Below, in pieces: positions 17,246 through 26,924 of a stretch of DNA of 64,000 nt. Numbering within the stretch: position 1 is the first letter of the stretch; each line of letters starts with the position of its first letter. The notes under the pieces were generated by a model. The model did no database searches, had not been told where the DNA came from, and saw only the letters and a program-made list of their open reading frames with translations. A program made the translations under genes and the position numbers. Source of the stretch: Burkholderiaceae bacterium DAT-1 (GTDB lineage: Bacteria; Pseudomonadota; Gammaproteobacteria; Burkholderiales; Chitinimonadaceae); the NCBI GenBank assembly GCA_019084025.1, contig JAHRBI010000002.1:62001-126000 (forward strand), read 5' to 3'.

Positions 17246-18115
17246 TTGAACAACAGAGACTTGCTGACCAGACTGCCGAATGGGTCGATCAGGCGTGCCG
17301 CCCTGTGGGCTGGCACACTCTGTCTGTCGTGGGGTGTGCATGCCGGTGTGGCGCAGGATGTACTCAGGCTCGCCGATGATGTTGCCACGCACCTCAATGA
17401 CACCGCGTATACGCACAAGCCCGGCGCAGCCGATCCGGCCGGCCCCGATGTACAGCGTATGCCGAATGGCCGCTATAGCGTGCACACAGATTGCTCCGGC
17501 TGGGTGACCTGGCTGGTGCAGCAGAAGCGACCGGAAGCGCTGATTTCCCTGCGCAATGAAATGCTGAGGCTGGGTGCCAAGCGCAAGTGGCCGCAGGCCT
17601 ATGTCTGGCAGCATCTGTTTACCCGACTGGGTGGCGGGCGTGATCTATTCTGGGTCGGGATTGCCGATCTGCGTGCCGCGCAACCGGGTGACATCCTCAG
17701 CTGGTGCAGCGATCAGTATTGCGATACTCGTCAGGAAGGCGGAGCGCATTCGGATAACACCGGGCATGTGGCGATTGTTGCTGCGCCACCTGTGGTGCTG
17801 GATGAGGCACGCGAACGGGCATTGCGTGAGAGTCTGGAATCTCACGATGCGGAATTGCCGCCCAATACATCGTCTGTCTACATGGTGAACGTGATTGATA
17901 GTTCTACGACACGGCACTACGACGACCAGACCCGATCCAAGTTTGTGGGGACATCCGGACTTGGCAAAGGTGCGATCTATATCGCGGTAGATGAAAACGG
18001 CAAGCCACTAGGGGTACAGTTTCCCGGTGGCGTATTCCGCTACGAAGGTGCGAAAGCCAAGGATGGCGAGCGCAGTGTGTCCTTCGGGATTGGTCGTCTG
18101 CTGGATCCATACTGA
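17246..18115 (+). CDS. Secreted NlpC/P60-like cysteine hydrolase
   Basis: About 289 residues. A TTG at 17246, preceded by GAAGGA, gives a protein with a signal sequence (RRAALWAGTLCLSWGVHAG); a GTG at 17162 would add 28 hydrophobic residues and cannot be excluded. The mature part contains DCSGWVTWLV, then QPGDILSW and DNTGHVAIVAA. This Cys...PGD...GHVAIV order is that of NlpC/P60-type cell-wall amidases, where the Cys and His are catalytic. A possible second Cys pair (WCSDQYC) may form a disulfide. It is likely periplasmic or extracellular and peptide-cleaving, but the substrate is unknown and the similarity is by motif only. Confidence 0.66.
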   Translation: MNNRDLLTRLPNGSIRRAALWAGTLCLSWGVHAGVAQDVLRLADDVATHLNDTAYTHKPGAADPAGPDVQRMPNGRYSVHTDCSGWVTWLVQQKRPEALISLRNEMLRLGAKRKWPQAYVWQHLFTRLGGGRDLFWVGIADLRAAQPGDILSWCSDQYCDTRQEGGAHSDNTGHVAIVAAPPVVLDEARERALRESLESHDAELPPNTSSVYMVNVIDSSTTRHYDDQTRSKFVGTSGLGKGAIYIAVDENGKPLGVQFPGGVFRYEGAKAKDGERSVSFGIGRLLDPY

Positions 18116-18267
18116 TATCAGCGGGATGACGCCGGCCTGAACACCTTTCCCGCGCCTGCGCAAGCCTTGTGCAAAAAACACAGTGGCGCCCGCAACCGGC
18201 ACCCGCAGTCTTCGAATACGACGATACAATGGCTGCACATTTGTCATTGCAACAGTCCAAGGCGTGT

Positions 18268-18909
18268 ATGTCCCTGAACCGGTTTCGCTATATTGTTGTA
18301 GAAGGCCCGATTGGTGTCGGCAAAACTGCTCTGGCACGCAAACTCGCTGATTTTCTGGGCGCACGCACAGTGCTTGAACAACCCGAAAACGTGTCCTTTC
18401 TGCCTAAGTTTTATCAGGACATGTCACGTTATGCGCTGGCGACACAACTGGCCTTTCTGTTTCAGCGTGTAGAGGCGGTCACCGGACTGGCACAAATGGA
18501 TCTGTTTCAGGGGCAGACCGTAGGCGACTTTCTGTTTGCAAAAGATGTCCTCTTTGCGGAAATGACCCTGACCGATGAAGAATTCCGCCTGTATTCGGAT
18601 ATCTATCGTCACGTCAGTGTGGCCGCGCCTGTGCCCGATCTGGTGATTTACCTGCAAGCGGATGTCGATACTTTGCTCAGTCGTGTACGACAACGTGCAC
18701 GGGATTACGAGTACCGCATTTCTGATCACTACCTCAAAGACTTGAACGAACGCTACAGCCGTTTTTTCTACGACTACACCGACTCTCCTGTCCTGAGTGT
18801 GAATACCAGTCACCTTGATCTGGTTGATAACGAGGACGACTTCCGGTTATTGTTGCGCCGCATCGAAACCATGCGTGGTGGCCGGGAATACTTCAACAAG
18901 GGCGCCTAA
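18268..18909 (+). CDS. Deoxynucleoside kinase
   Basis: A 213-residue P-loop enzyme of the deoxyadenosine / deoxyguanosine kinase family, which phosphorylates deoxynucleosides in salvage. It has a Walker A motif EGPIGVGKTAL near residue 12, a region with YRHVSVAAPVPDLVIYLQAD (nucleotide base recognition and Walker-B-like), and the RVRQRARDYE lid with its conserved Arg residues. AAGG six bases before the ATG at 18268 favours this start over one at 18169. In many betaproteobacteria this gene precedes panB and panC, as here, and the order suggests one operon. Confidence 0.87.
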   Translation: MSLNRFRYIVVEGPIGVGKTALARKLADFLGARTVLEQPENVSFLPKFYQDMSRYALATQLAFLFQRVEAVTGLAQMDLFQGQTVGDFLFAKDVLFAEMTLTDEEFRLYSDIYRHVSVAAPVPDLVIYLQADVDTLLSRVRQRARDYEYRISDHYLKDLNERYSRFFYDYTDSPVLSVNTSHLDLVDNEDDFRLLLRRIETMRGGREYFNKGA

Positions 18910-19042
18910 GCGCGTTTTGCTGCATGAGCGACGAGCCTCACCTGCGCCAGAGATGGACGGAGGTGGCAGCTTTTGCGCTCAAAGGTTAGTATTCCACTTT
19001 GTACTTGCATCTGAGCAAGCGCTTGAATTAACTGGGTGAGCC

Positions 19043-19834
19043 ATGAAAATTACAGCCGCGACACTGCACAAGCACAAGCAGGATGGTCAGAAGATCACCA
19101 TGCTGACCTGTTATGACGCCAGCTTTGCCACTTTGATGGCAGATGCCGGTGTGGATGTGCTTCTCGTAGGTGATTCGTTGGGTAACGTCATTCAAGGCGA
19201 GCGTACGACGCTGCCGGTTAGCATCGATGACATGATTTATCACACTCGCTGCGTAGCGCGTGGCGCAGGGGATGCCCTCGTGCTGGCAGATATGTCATTT
19301 GGCAGCTACCAGGGTAGCCGGGAGCAAGCCTTTACCAACGCAGCTCGCTTAATGGCGGCTGGTGCCGAGATGGTGAAACTGGAAGGCGGCGCTTTCATGG
19401 CCGATACCGTTCGCTTCCTGGTCGAGCGTGGTATACCGGTGTGCGGCCATATCGGCTTTACCCCGCAATCCGTCCACACCCTGGGTGGTTTCAAAGTGCA
19501 AGGCAAAACCGATCCTGCAGCCGATGCGCTCAAGCAGGATGCGCTGGCCCTGCAAGCTGCAGGTGCATCCATGATTGTGATGGAAATGGTGCCTGCTGCA
19601 TTGGCTCGCGAGCTGACCGCTACCTTGACCATTCCTGTTATCGGGATCGGTGCTGGTGTAGACTGCGACGGTCAGGTGCTGGTGGTCTACGACATGCTGG
19701 GCGTGTATCCGGGCAAGAAAGCCCGCTTTGTGCGCAACTTCATGCAGGGTGTCACCAGCATTCAGGGCGCACTGGAAGGTTATGTGCAGGCTGTGAAGGG
19801 CAAGACCTTCCCTGCGCCAGAGCATTCTTACTGA
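19043..19834 (+). CDS. panB: 3-methyl-2-oxobutanoate hydroxymethyltransferase
   Basis: A 263-residue PanB, which adds a hydroxymethyl group from methylene-tetrahydrofolate to ketoisovalerate, the first committed step to pantothenate. Conserved blocks are [30 protein letters not shown] (metal-binding Asp), VKLEGG and [14 protein letters not shown] near the C-terminus. The length fits the family exactly. It is followed by panC and panD, so the whole branch from ketoisovalerate to pantothenate, except ketopantoate reduction, is encoded here. Confidence 0.96.
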   Translation: MKITAATLHKHKQDGQKITMLTCYDASFATLMADAGVDVLLVGDSLGNVIQGERTTLPVSIDDMIYHTRCVARGAGDALVLADMSFGSYQGSREQAFTNAARLMAAGAEMVKLEGGAFMADTVRFLVERGIPVCGHIGFTPQSVHTLGGFKVQGKTDPAADALKQDALALQAAGASMIVMEMVPAALARELTATLTIPVIGIGAGVDCDGQVLVVYDMLGVYPGKKARFVRNFMQGVTSIQGALEGYVQAVKGKTFPAPEHSY

Positions 19835-19888
19835 GTTTAAGGCCTTGTCGATGAACAGGGCTGAGTCATTGGAACGGTCATAACAGAC

Positions 19889-20728
19889 ATGCAGATTTTT
19901 TCTACCATCGCTGATTTGCGCGCCTGGCGTGAACATGCCGGCTTTGTCGCCTTTGTCCCTACCATGGGCAATCTCCATGAAGGCCATCTGGCTCTGGTTG
20001 CTCAGGCAAAGGCGCGTGGCGGCAAGGTTGTCGTGTCGATTTTCGTGAATCCGCTGCAATTTGGTCAGGGTGAGGATTTCCTGACCTATCCGCGCACCTT
20101 TGAAGAAGATTGCGCCAAGCTCGCTGCGGCTGGTGTGGATGCGGTGTTCCATCCGGATGTGACGCAGCTCTACCCGCGTACCGAGCAGCAATACAAGGTT
20201 GAGCCGCCTGCCATTCAGGATGAACTGTGCGGCAAGGTGCGTCCGGGGCATTTCCGTGGCGTGGCGACGGTGGTCACCAAACTCTTCAACATCGTGCAGG
20301 CCGACTGTGCCATGTTTGGCAAGAAGGACTATCAGCAGCTCAAGGTCATCGAAGGCATGGTAGCTGATCTGGACATGCCCATCGAAATCGTGCCGGTCGA
20401 TACTGGCCGTGCAGCGGATGGATTGGCATTATCCTCCAGAAACGGGTACCTTACGCCCGCCGAACGTGCCGAGGCTCCGCGACTGTATCGCAACCTCAAC
20501 GCGATCAAGTCTGCCATTGAAGGCGGCGATACCGATTTCGTGAAGCTGACCGAAACGGCACGCGCCGATCTGGAGAATCACGGCTGGCGCGTGGACTATG
20601 TTGAAATCCGCACCAGCGATCGTCTCGAACACGCACGTCCCGGCGACCTGAATCTGGTGATTCTGGCCGCGGCCCGTCTTGGCAAGCCGCGTTTGATCGA
20701 TAATCTCGAGCTGACGCTCAAGCGCTGA
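19889..20728 (+). CDS. panC: Pantoate--beta-alanine ligase
   Basis: A 279-residue cytoplasmic ligase that joins pantoate and beta-alanine using ATP. The nucleotidyltransferase fold shows the HIGH-like [14 protein letters not shown] block, then [16 protein letters not shown], the [14 protein letters not shown] block and [10 protein letters not shown], all diagnostic of PanC. The domain order and length are normal. It sits 54 bp after panB and 48 bp before panD in the same direction. Confidence 0.96.
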   Translation: MQIFSTIADLRAWREHAGFVAFVPTMGNLHEGHLALVAQAKARGGKVVVSIFVNPLQFGQGEDFLTYPRTFEEDCAKLAAAGVDAVFHPDVTQLYPRTEQQYKVEPPAIQDELCGKVRPGHFRGVATVVTKLFNIVQADCAMFGKKDYQQLKVIEGMVADLDMPIEIVPVDTGRAADGLALSSRNGYLTPAERAEAPRLYRNLNAIKSAIEGGDTDFVKLTETARADLENHGWRVDYVEIRTSDRLEHARPGDLNLVILAAARLGKPRLIDNLELTLKR

Positions 20729-20776
20729 TCCAGTCGCCTGTACCCGGCACTGCAATCAGGTAGCAAAGGAAGTTTC

Positions 20777-21157
20777 ATGCAACGCAATATGCTCAAATCC
20801 AAGCTGCATCGTGTCACCACTACGCATGCAGAACTGAACTACATCGGCTCCTGCGCCATCGACGAAAATCTGCTGGAAGCAGCAGATTTGCGCGAATACG
20901 AAGCCATCGACATCTGGAACGTGACCAATGGCGAGCGTTTCAGCACCTATGCCATACGTGCAGAGCGCGGATCGGGCATCATCTCGGTGAATGGTTCGGC
21001 TGCGCGCCGTGTGCAGGTCGGCGATATCCTGATTATCGCCAGCTTCGCCAATTATGAAGATGCCGAACTCAGCAATCATCAGCCCAAGCTGGTGTTTGTG
21101 AATGAAAAGAACGAAGCCGTCGAGCTGACCAGCCTGACCCCGGTTCAAGCAGCCTGA
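20777..21157 (+). CDS. panD: Aspartate 1-decarboxylase (pyruvoyl type) precursor
   Basis: A 126-residue proenzyme that self-cleaves between Gly24 and Ser25 (in YIGSCAID) to form the pyruvoyl cofactor, then makes beta-alanine from aspartate. Other family blocks are [16 protein letters not shown] and [16 protein letters not shown] lies before the ATG. It closes the pantothenate gene set, and a strong terminator follows. Confidence 0.96.
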   Translation: MQRNMLKSKLHRVTTTHAELNYIGSCAIDENLLEAADLREYEAIDIWNVTNGERFSTYAIRAERGSGIISVNGSAARRVQVGDILIIASFANYEDAELSNHQPKLVFVNEKNEAVELTSLTPVQAA

Positions 21158-21176
21158 TTCTTGTTTGCGTCGCAAC

Positions 21177-21205
21177 AAAGCCATCCCGATTCGGGGTGGC
21201 TTTTT
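21177..21205 (+). terminator. Rho-independent terminator after panD
   Basis: AAAGCCATCCC, loop GATTC, GGGGTGGCTTT with further T. An 11-bp stem right after panD marks the end of the pantothenate transcript. Confidence 0.9.
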
Positions 21206-21268
21206 GTTTTGCTGGGGTAGCGATGCACTTTGTGTTACAACCCAGCCTTTGCATCTCAGGCATGAGTC

Positions 21269-22510
21269 ATGGCGCTCACCTATATCTGGAGCGGTTTTTT
21301 CCTGATCGGCATTCTGTCCGCCAGCATACAATGGATGACCGGCGACGCGGATGTATTCATGCGCGTGGTGGATGGCATGTTCAGCTCGGCGCGGATGTCG
21401 GTGATGGACATTGCTCTGCCGCTGGCGGGCGTGATGACCTTCTGGCTGGGCATGTTGAATATCGCAGAAAAGGCAGGCATCACCGAAGTGCTGGCGCGGC
21501 TGATTGCCCCATTCTTTGCGCGTATCTTTCCGGATGTGCCACGTGATCATCCTGCTAATGCGCACATGGTGATGAATTTCTCGGCCAATCTGCTCGGGCT
21601 GGATAATGCGGCCACCCCCTTTGGTCTGAAAGCCATGGATAGCCTGCAATCGCTGAATCCGGAAAAAGATACTGCCAGCAACGCGCAGATCATGTTCCTG
21701 GTGCTGCATACGTCCGGACTTACCCTGCTGCCGGTGGCCATCATGGCGCAACGGGCGGTGATGGGTGCACACGATCCATCCGATATCTTCATTCCCTGCA
21801 TGATTGCCACCTATGTTGCCACCATGACCGGTCTGCTGGCAGTGGCCATAAAGCAGCGCATTCGTTTGCTTGATCCTGTATTACTGGGCTGGATTGGCGG
21901 GATGACGGGTGCGATTGCCGGACTGGTCTGGTATCTCAGCCAATGCCTGACCCGGCCTGAGCTTGAACAATTCTCGCGAGTGTTTGCCAATGCATTGCTA
22001 CTTGGCTTTATCGCGCTCTTCCTGCTGGTTGGGCTCTGGCGCCGCCTCAATGTATACGAGGCCTTTATTGAAGGCGCAAAACAGGGTATGCAAACCGCGC
22101 TGACCATCATTCCCTATCTGGTGGGCATGCTGGTGGCGATTGGCGTGATGCGCAATGCCGGTGTACTGGATGGGGTGGTCAAAGGACTTAACTGGTTGCT
22201 AGGGCTGATGGCGCTGCCGACCGACTTTACTGCTGCCGTACCCACTGCCTTGATGAAGCCGCTAAGTGGTAGCGGCGCGCGGGCACTGATGATTGACACC
22301 ATGCAGGCGCATGGCCCGGATTCATTTGTAGGCAGGCTGGCCTGTATTTTTCAAGGATCGGCAGACACCACGTTCTACATTGTGGCCCTGTATTTTGGCT
22401 CGGTCGGCATACGCAAGAGCCGATATGCGATTGGATACGGACTACTTGCAGATTTGACCGGCGCGATTGCGGCCATTGCGGTCGCTTGGTTGTTCTTTGG
22501 CACGCACTGA
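21269..22510 (+). CDS. Nucleoside-recognition domain membrane protein (SpmA-SpmB-like fusion)
   Basis: A 413-residue polytopic membrane protein with about ten hydrophobic segments. The first half resembles spore maturation protein A (MNFSANLLGLDNAATPFGLKAM) and the second half SpmB (PTALMKPLSGSGARALM). Both halves contain the nucleoside-recognition 'Gate' domain, and fusions of this kind are common in Gram-negative bacteria that do not sporulate. Transport of a nucleoside-like or other solute is assumed in the family but not proven. No neighbour suggests a role. Confidence 0.86.
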   Translation: MALTYIWSGFFLIGILSASIQWMTGDADVFMRVVDGMFSSARMSVMDIALPLAGVMTFWLGMLNIAEKAGITEVLARLIAPFFARIFPDVPRDHPANAHMVMNFSANLLGLDNAATPFGLKAMDSLQSLNPEKDTASNAQIMFLVLHTSGLTLLPVAIMAQRAVMGAHDPSDIFIPCMIATYVATMTGLLAVAIKQRIRLLDPVLLGWIGGMTGAIAGLVWYLSQCLTRPELEQFSRVFANALLLGFIALFLLVGLWRRLNVYEAFIEGAKQGMQTALTIIPYLVGMLVAIGVMRNAGVLDGVVKGLNWLLGLMALPTDFTAAVPTALMKPLSGSGARALMIDTMQAHGPDSFVGRLACIFQGSADTTFYIVALYFGSVGIRKSRYAIGYGLLADLTGAIAAIAVAWLFFGTH

Positions 22511-22632
22511 ACGTCAATAGCACTGCGCGCCGGCCGTGGAACAGGTGAATGTTTGTTTCATTGCGTATCACCCTGTAGGATTCAAGCGATAGTCACAGTA
22601 ATATTGCAATCAACGTACGACCTGGATCACGG

Positions 22633-23547
22633 ATGAACACCACTGAACTCAAAGCCTATTTTACCGAGCTGCAGAACACCATCGTCAGCGGATTGGAAGT
22701 CCTGGATGGAGGCCATTTTCTGCGCGACTCGTGGGTGAGGGCGGCTGGCGGCGGTGGTACCAGCTGCATTATCGAAGGCAGCAATCTATTCGAGCGCGGT
22801 GGCGTAGGCTTTTCACACGTGATGGGCGACAAATTGCCCGCTTCTGCCACCGCGCACCGTCCTGAACTATCCGGTCGCAATTGGGAAGCCATGGGCGTCT
22901 CGCTGGTGCTGCATCCGCGTAACCCCTACATACCGACAGTTCACATGAATGTGCGCTGTTTCCGGACGTTCAAGGCAGGTGAACCCGATGTAATCTGGTT
23001 TGGTGGCGGCATGGATCTGACGCCCTATTACGGTTTTGAAGAAGATGCGGTTCATTTTCATACGGCCTGCCGTGATGCGCTGTCCCCATTCGGCGACGGC
23101 TATTACCCGAGATTCAAGCACTGGTGCGATGAGTACTTCTACCTCAAGCATCGCGGCGAGCCACGCGGCGTGGGTGGCATTTTCTTTGATGATTTTAGCG
23201 AGCTCGGTGATCAGAGCAGCTTTGCCCTGGTGCAGAGCGTGGGAAATACCTTCCTGAGCGCGTACGTACCCATTGTCGAGCGTCGGCGGGCAATGGATTA
23301 CGGTGAGCGCGAACGCGACTGGCAGGCTTACCGTCGCGGCCGCTATGTGGAATTCAATCTGGTGTGGGATCGCGGCACATTGTTCGGTCTGCAATCGGGT
23401 GGAAGGACCGAGTCCATCCTGATGTCGATGCCGCCAGTTGTGAACTGGCGCTATGACTACCACCCCGAGATCGGTTCTCCAGAAGCCAATCTACTCAAGG
23501 ATTTTATTAACGGACGTGACTGGCTGCCGCTCGACAGCCAGTCTTGA
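22633..23547 (+). CDS. hemF: Oxygen-dependent coproporphyrinogen III oxidase
   Basis: A 304-residue aerobic enzyme of haem synthesis that decarboxylates two propionates of coproporphyrinogen III. It is highly conserved: [62 protein letters not shown] and [18 protein letters not shown] are all seen. Normal length. The gene appears monocistronic, with weak ribosome-site pairing (GATCACGG) ahead of the ATG. Confidence 0.96.
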   Translation: MNTTELKAYFTELQNTIVSGLEVLDGGHFLRDSWVRAAGGGGTSCIIEGSNLFERGGVGFSHVMGDKLPASATAHRPELSGRNWEAMGVSLVLHPRNPYIPTVHMNVRCFRTFKAGEPDVIWFGGGMDLTPYYGFEEDAVHFHTACRDALSPFGDGYYPRFKHWCDEYFYLKHRGEPRGVGGIFFDDFSELGDQSSFALVQSVGNTFLSAYVPIVERRRAMDYGERERDWQAYRRGRYVEFNLVWDRGTLFGLQSGGRTESILMSMPPVVNWRYDYHPEIGSPEANLLKDFINGRDWLPLDSQS

Positions 23548-23553
23548 GGGGGC

Positions 23554-24252
23554 TTAGCCTTTCACCACGGTATTCGCGCATAACACAGTCAGAAGGGTGG
23601 CCATGTCGTGATACTGGGTGGCAGGAATAGCATCTGCTACCCAGACGCGCACATCTGGTTTGGTCGGCCCAAAGAACTGGGTGCTACCTTTGACACGTAT
23701 CCTCGCGACAGGTAACCCATTCTGTGAAACGAGCCAGTCGATAAATCCGGGTTGGTTGCTCTGTTTGCCGATGCGTAAGCCGCTCACATGCCACTGGGCA
23801 TTGTTTGCCAGGAAATGCCCCTCGATCGCATGCATTGATTCGTAGTTCAGGAACAGCTTGTCCTGTCCGAGTTCACACTCGAACGACTGTCCACGGGCGA
23901 GTATACAGTGTCCCGATACATCGCCCTCGGTGCTGGCTACAGCGACCTTGGCATCACGTGGAAAGACGGAAAAGGATTCGCCTTTCTCGCAAAGCCACGC
24001 ATGCCTATCGCACGGCATGATGAGATGCGTCAGCAGGTTGCCCAGCAGCTCGCCGGCTGCAGCCTTGATGGCATTGTTGTCATCAGCCAGAAACTCGCCG
24101 CGATACTGTTCTTCCAGAATAATCACCTGCTTGCTGCCTGCGCCACTGATGTCAATGGTTGCTCGCCAGTCTTTACCCGGTGGGTCTGGAGGTGGTTGAA
24201 CGCTTGCACATCCCGCAAGCAATAGGGCAAGTAAGAGTAAAAGGCTGCGCAT
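23554..24252 (-). CDS. Putative lipoprotein of unknown function
   Basis: About 232 residues, starting with a lipoprotein signal peptide. The lipobox LLAGC predicts lipid attachment on the Cys, followed by a Pro-rich linker. There is an extended beta-rich mature region with no family I recognise. Two adjacent ATGs are possible (24255 and 24252); the latter gives better spacing to GGAGGAG. It is convergent with hemF, with only 6 bp between stops. Probably anchored in the outer or inner membrane facing the periplasm. Confidence 0.75.
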   Translation of the reverse strand: MRSLLLLLALLLAGCASVQPPPDPPGKDWRATIDISGAGSKQVIILEEQYRGEFLADDNNAIKAAAGELLGNLLTHLIMPCDRHAWLCEKGESFSVFPRDAKVAVASTEGDVSGHCILARGQSFECELGQDKLFLNYESMHAIEGHFLANNAQWHVSGLRIGKQSNQPGFIDWLVSQNGLPVARIRVKGSTQFFGPTKPDVRVWVADAIPATQYHDMATLLTVLCANTVVKG

Positions 24253-24317
24253 CATGTCTCCTCCCAGAGAGCGTTGCTTGAATTTGACCCCAGCGTTGCT
24301 GAATCCACCATGAATGG

Positions 24318-24345
24318 AAAAAAGAAAGCCGGCAATCGCCGGCTT
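24318..24345 (-). terminator. Rho-independent terminator of cysK
   Basis: On the minus strand AAGCCGGC, a 4-nt loop, GCCGGCTT, then a run of T interrupted once, about 25 bp after the cysK stop. Confidence 0.88.
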
Positions 24346-24370
24346 GAATGGGGGCTAAGCAAACTGCTGC

Positions 24371-25303
24371 TTAGTCTGTCAGTCCTTCAAAAAGTGCCGT
24401 TGATAGATAGCGTTCACCAAATGACGGGATAATCACTACGATCAGTTTGCCGGCGTTTTCCGGGCGAGCGGCGACTTCAAGTGCGGCCGTGATGGCGGCG
24501 CCGGAGGAAATGCCTACCAACAGGCCTTCTTCGCGAGCGGCACGGCGCGCATTTTTGAACGCATCTTCGTTTTTAACGCGGATCACTTCGTCGTAGATAC
24601 CGGTATTGAGAACAGCAGGCACAAATCCGGCGCCAATACCCTGAATCGGATGCGGACCTTTTGGACCTCCGGACAGCACCGGGCTGGCGTCAGGTTCTAC
24701 CGCAATGGCTTTGAAAGAAGGCTTGCGTGCCTTGAGTACTTCCGAAATGCCGGTGATCGTGCCGCCGGTTCCTACGCCAGAAATCAGAATATCCACCTGT
24801 CCATCGGTGTCGTTCCAGATTTCCTCGGCGGTGGTAGACCGGTGAATCGCCGGATTGGCCGGATTCTCAAACTGTTGTGGAATGAAATAGTTGGGGTTGG
24901 CCTCGGCCAGTGCTTTAGCCTTGGCAATTGCACCGCCCATGCCGTCCGGGCCGGGTGTTAGTACCAGTTCTGCACCGTAACCCCGCAGCAGGGCACGGCG
25001 CTCACGCGACATGGTTTCCGGCATGGTGAGAATCAGCTTGTAGCCACGCGCGGCGCAGACCATCGCCAGACCAATGCCGGTATTGCCGGATGTGGGTTCG
25101 ACGATGACGGTATCGGGGCCAATTTTGCCTGCTGTTTCAGCCGCGTCGATCATTGCAACTGCAATGCGATCCTTCACACTGTGCGAAGGATTAAAAAACT
25201 CCAGCTTGGCCACTACGCGCGCGCCCAAGCCTTCTGTCACGCGATTCAGTTGTACCAGCGGGGTATTGCCGATCAGACGGGAAACATCGGAAGCGATGCG
25301 CAT
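24371..25303 (-). CDS. cysK: Cysteine synthase A
   Basis: A 310-residue PLP enzyme that makes cysteine from O-acetylserine and sulfide. The PLP Lys lies in HSVKDR, the substrate loop is [12 protein letters not shown], and the phosphate-binding loop is [10 protein letters not shown]. The sequence ends in the usual FGERYLST region. The start at 25303 has AAGGAG six bases upstream and gives the classic [20 protein letters not shown] beginning. CysM is less likely given the overall pattern. The start region faces cca, so the two genes are divergent. Confidence 0.92.
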   Translation of the reverse strand: MRIASDVSRLIGNTPLVQLNRVTEGLGARVVAKLEFFNPSHSVKDRIAVAMIDAAETAGKIGPDTVIVEPTSGNTGIGLAMVCAARGYKLILTMPETMSRERRALLRGYGAELVLTPGPDGMGGAIAKAKALAEANPNYFIPQQFENPANPAIHRSTTAEEIWNDTDGQVDILISGVGTGGTITGISEVLKARKPSFKAIAVEPDASPVLSGGPKGPHPIQGIGAGFVPAVLNTGIYDEVIRVKNEDAFKNARRAAREEGLLVGISSGAAITAALEVAARPENAGKLIVVIIPSFGERYLSTALFEGLTD

Positions 25304-25429
25304 GTAGCGCTCCTTGAGAGATTGAGTAGCCAGCATTCTAAGCCTTTACCCAGACTGCGCTACAATTACAGGATCATATTGATATATCCGGAAATTCAGA
25401 ATTTCTGGATGCTTGCGGATTTTGCTTAT

Positions 25430-26647
25430 ATGAAGACATTTATTGTCGGTGGGGCAGTGCGTGATCGGTTGCTAGGCTTACCGGTCAAGGATCGTGACTG
25501 GGTGGTGGTTGGGAGTGATGCCGAAACGATGCTGGCCGAAGGCTTCAAGCCGGTGGGAAAGGACTTCCCGGTGTTTCTGCATCCCCGTACCCATGAGGAA
25601 TATGCCCTTGCCAGAACCGAGCGCAAGCGTGGCCATGGGTATCACGGATTTGTATTTTATGCAGAACGCGATGTATCGCTTGAGGAGGATCTTGCGCGCC
25701 GGGATCTCACCATCAACGCGATTGCCGAAGATGAAACTGGACGGTTGTATGATCCTTACCATGGGCAACGCGACCTGAAGGCAGGTGTATTGCGCCATGT
25801 GTCACCTGCCTTTGCCGAAGATCCTGTTCGCATTCTCAGATTAGCCCGATTTGCCGCGCGATTTGGATTCTCTGTCGCGACCGAAACCATGATGTTATGC
25901 AAACGCATGGTAGCGCAGGGCGAAGTCGATCATCTGGTAGCGGAGCGCGTCTGGCAGGAGTTTGCCAAGGGCATGATGTGTGACCAGCCATCGCGTATGT
26001 TCGCGGTGCTGCGCGAATGCGGTGCACTGGCGCGCCTGTGGCCTGAGCTGGATCGCCTGTGGGGTGTCCCGCAACCCGAGCAGTGGCATCCGGAAATTGA
26101 TACCGGTGAGCATGTCATGCAAGTGCTGGATTATGCAGCTAGCACGCATGCACCACTGGCCGTGCGCTTTGCCGCCCTGTGTCACGATCTCGGCAAGGGT
26201 ATGACACCAGCAGAGGAATGGCCGCGCCATATCGCCCATGAGGCACGTGGCGTGCCACTGGTGGAGGCGAGCTGCGAGCGCCTGCGTGTACCTGCCGATG
26301 TGCGGGATCTGGCGGTGATATGCTGTCGCGAACATGGGGTTGTGCACAAGGCGCATGAATTGCGCCCGGCTACCATGCTGGAGCTGATGATGCGTTGCGA
26401 TGCGATTCGCCGCCCCGAGCGATTTGCCATGCTGCTGGATGCCTGCGTGGCGGACGCACGTGGTCGAACCGGCATGACATCGTGCGACTATCCGCAGGCC
26501 GCCTTTCTGGCGCAGTGCTTAAAAGCCGTGCAGGGTGTGGATGCGGGGGCGATTGCACGTCAATGCGATGATAAATCGATGATTCCTGAGCAAGTCAGAC
26601 TGGCGCGTATTGATGCGATTCGCTTGGCGATCCAGCCGGCGACATGA
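25430..26647 (+). CDS. cca: Multifunctional CCA-adding tRNA nucleotidyltransferase with HD domain
   Basis: About 405 residues, the bacterial CCA-adding enzyme with a C-terminal HD domain. Seen: FIVGGAVRDRLLG (nucleotidyltransferase G-box), DRDWVVVG with the metal-binding DxD, RRDLTINAIA, and LCHDLGKG in the HD domain with His-Asp for metal-dependent phosphohydrolase activity. It repairs or adds the 3'-CCA of tRNA. ATG at 25430 gives the standard MKTFIVGG start; an upstream in-frame ATG at 25409 is an alternative. Confidence 0.92.
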   Translation: MKTFIVGGAVRDRLLGLPVKDRDWVVVGSDAETMLAEGFKPVGKDFPVFLHPRTHEEYALARTERKRGHGYHGFVFYAERDVSLEEDLARRDLTINAIAEDETGRLYDPYHGQRDLKAGVLRHVSPAFAEDPVRILRLARFAARFGFSVATETMMLCKRMVAQGEVDHLVAERVWQEFAKGMMCDQPSRMFAVLRECGALARLWPELDRLWGVPQPEQWHPEIDTGEHVMQVLDYAASTHAPLAVRFAALCHDLGKGMTPAEEWPRHIAHEARGVPLVEASCERLRVPADVRDLAVICCREHGVVHKAHELRPATMLELMMRCDAIRRPERFAMLLDACVADARGRTGMTSCDYPQAAFLAQCLKAVQGVDAGAIARQCDDKSMIPEQVRLARIDAIRLAIQPAT

Positions 26648-26661
26648 ATATTTTCATGATG

Positions 26662-26678
26662 TGTAGTTAAAAACTACA
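26662..26678. promoter_or_regulatory. Inverted repeat TGTAGTT-AAA-AACTACA after cca
   Basis: A 7-bp perfect inverted repeat with a 3-bp centre in the non-coding region ahead of pckG. It has no T tract, so it is not a standard terminator; it may be a protein-binding site. Confidence 0.4.
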
Positions 26679-26762
26679 TACTACATTTGGATCATGTCCA
26701 TCTAGTTCATAGACTTAGCGAATCAAACATAATGTTAATGTGCTAACGTCATGATTGATAAG

Positions 26763-26789
26763 GGTAATTGTACTTTTACTACAATTACC
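26763..26789. promoter_or_regulatory. Inverted repeat GGTAATTGTA / TACAATTACC upstream of pckG
   Basis: A perfect 10-bp inverted repeat with a 7-bp spacer, about 140 bp before the pckG start. The size suits an operator for a dimeric regulator acting on pckG, or an mRNA hairpin. No regulator gene is adjacent. Confidence 0.5.
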
Positions 26790-26924
26790 GTTTGCCATTT
26801 TCTCAAGCAAAGGCAGGTCAAGTTGGTGTAAGATGCTGGCTTCCGACTACATTTGTCCGTTCAACCGTGCCCCACGAGGGTGGAGGCGAGGTGACGGCTT
26901 TTCCTGTTTTTCTGGAGAGTTTCT

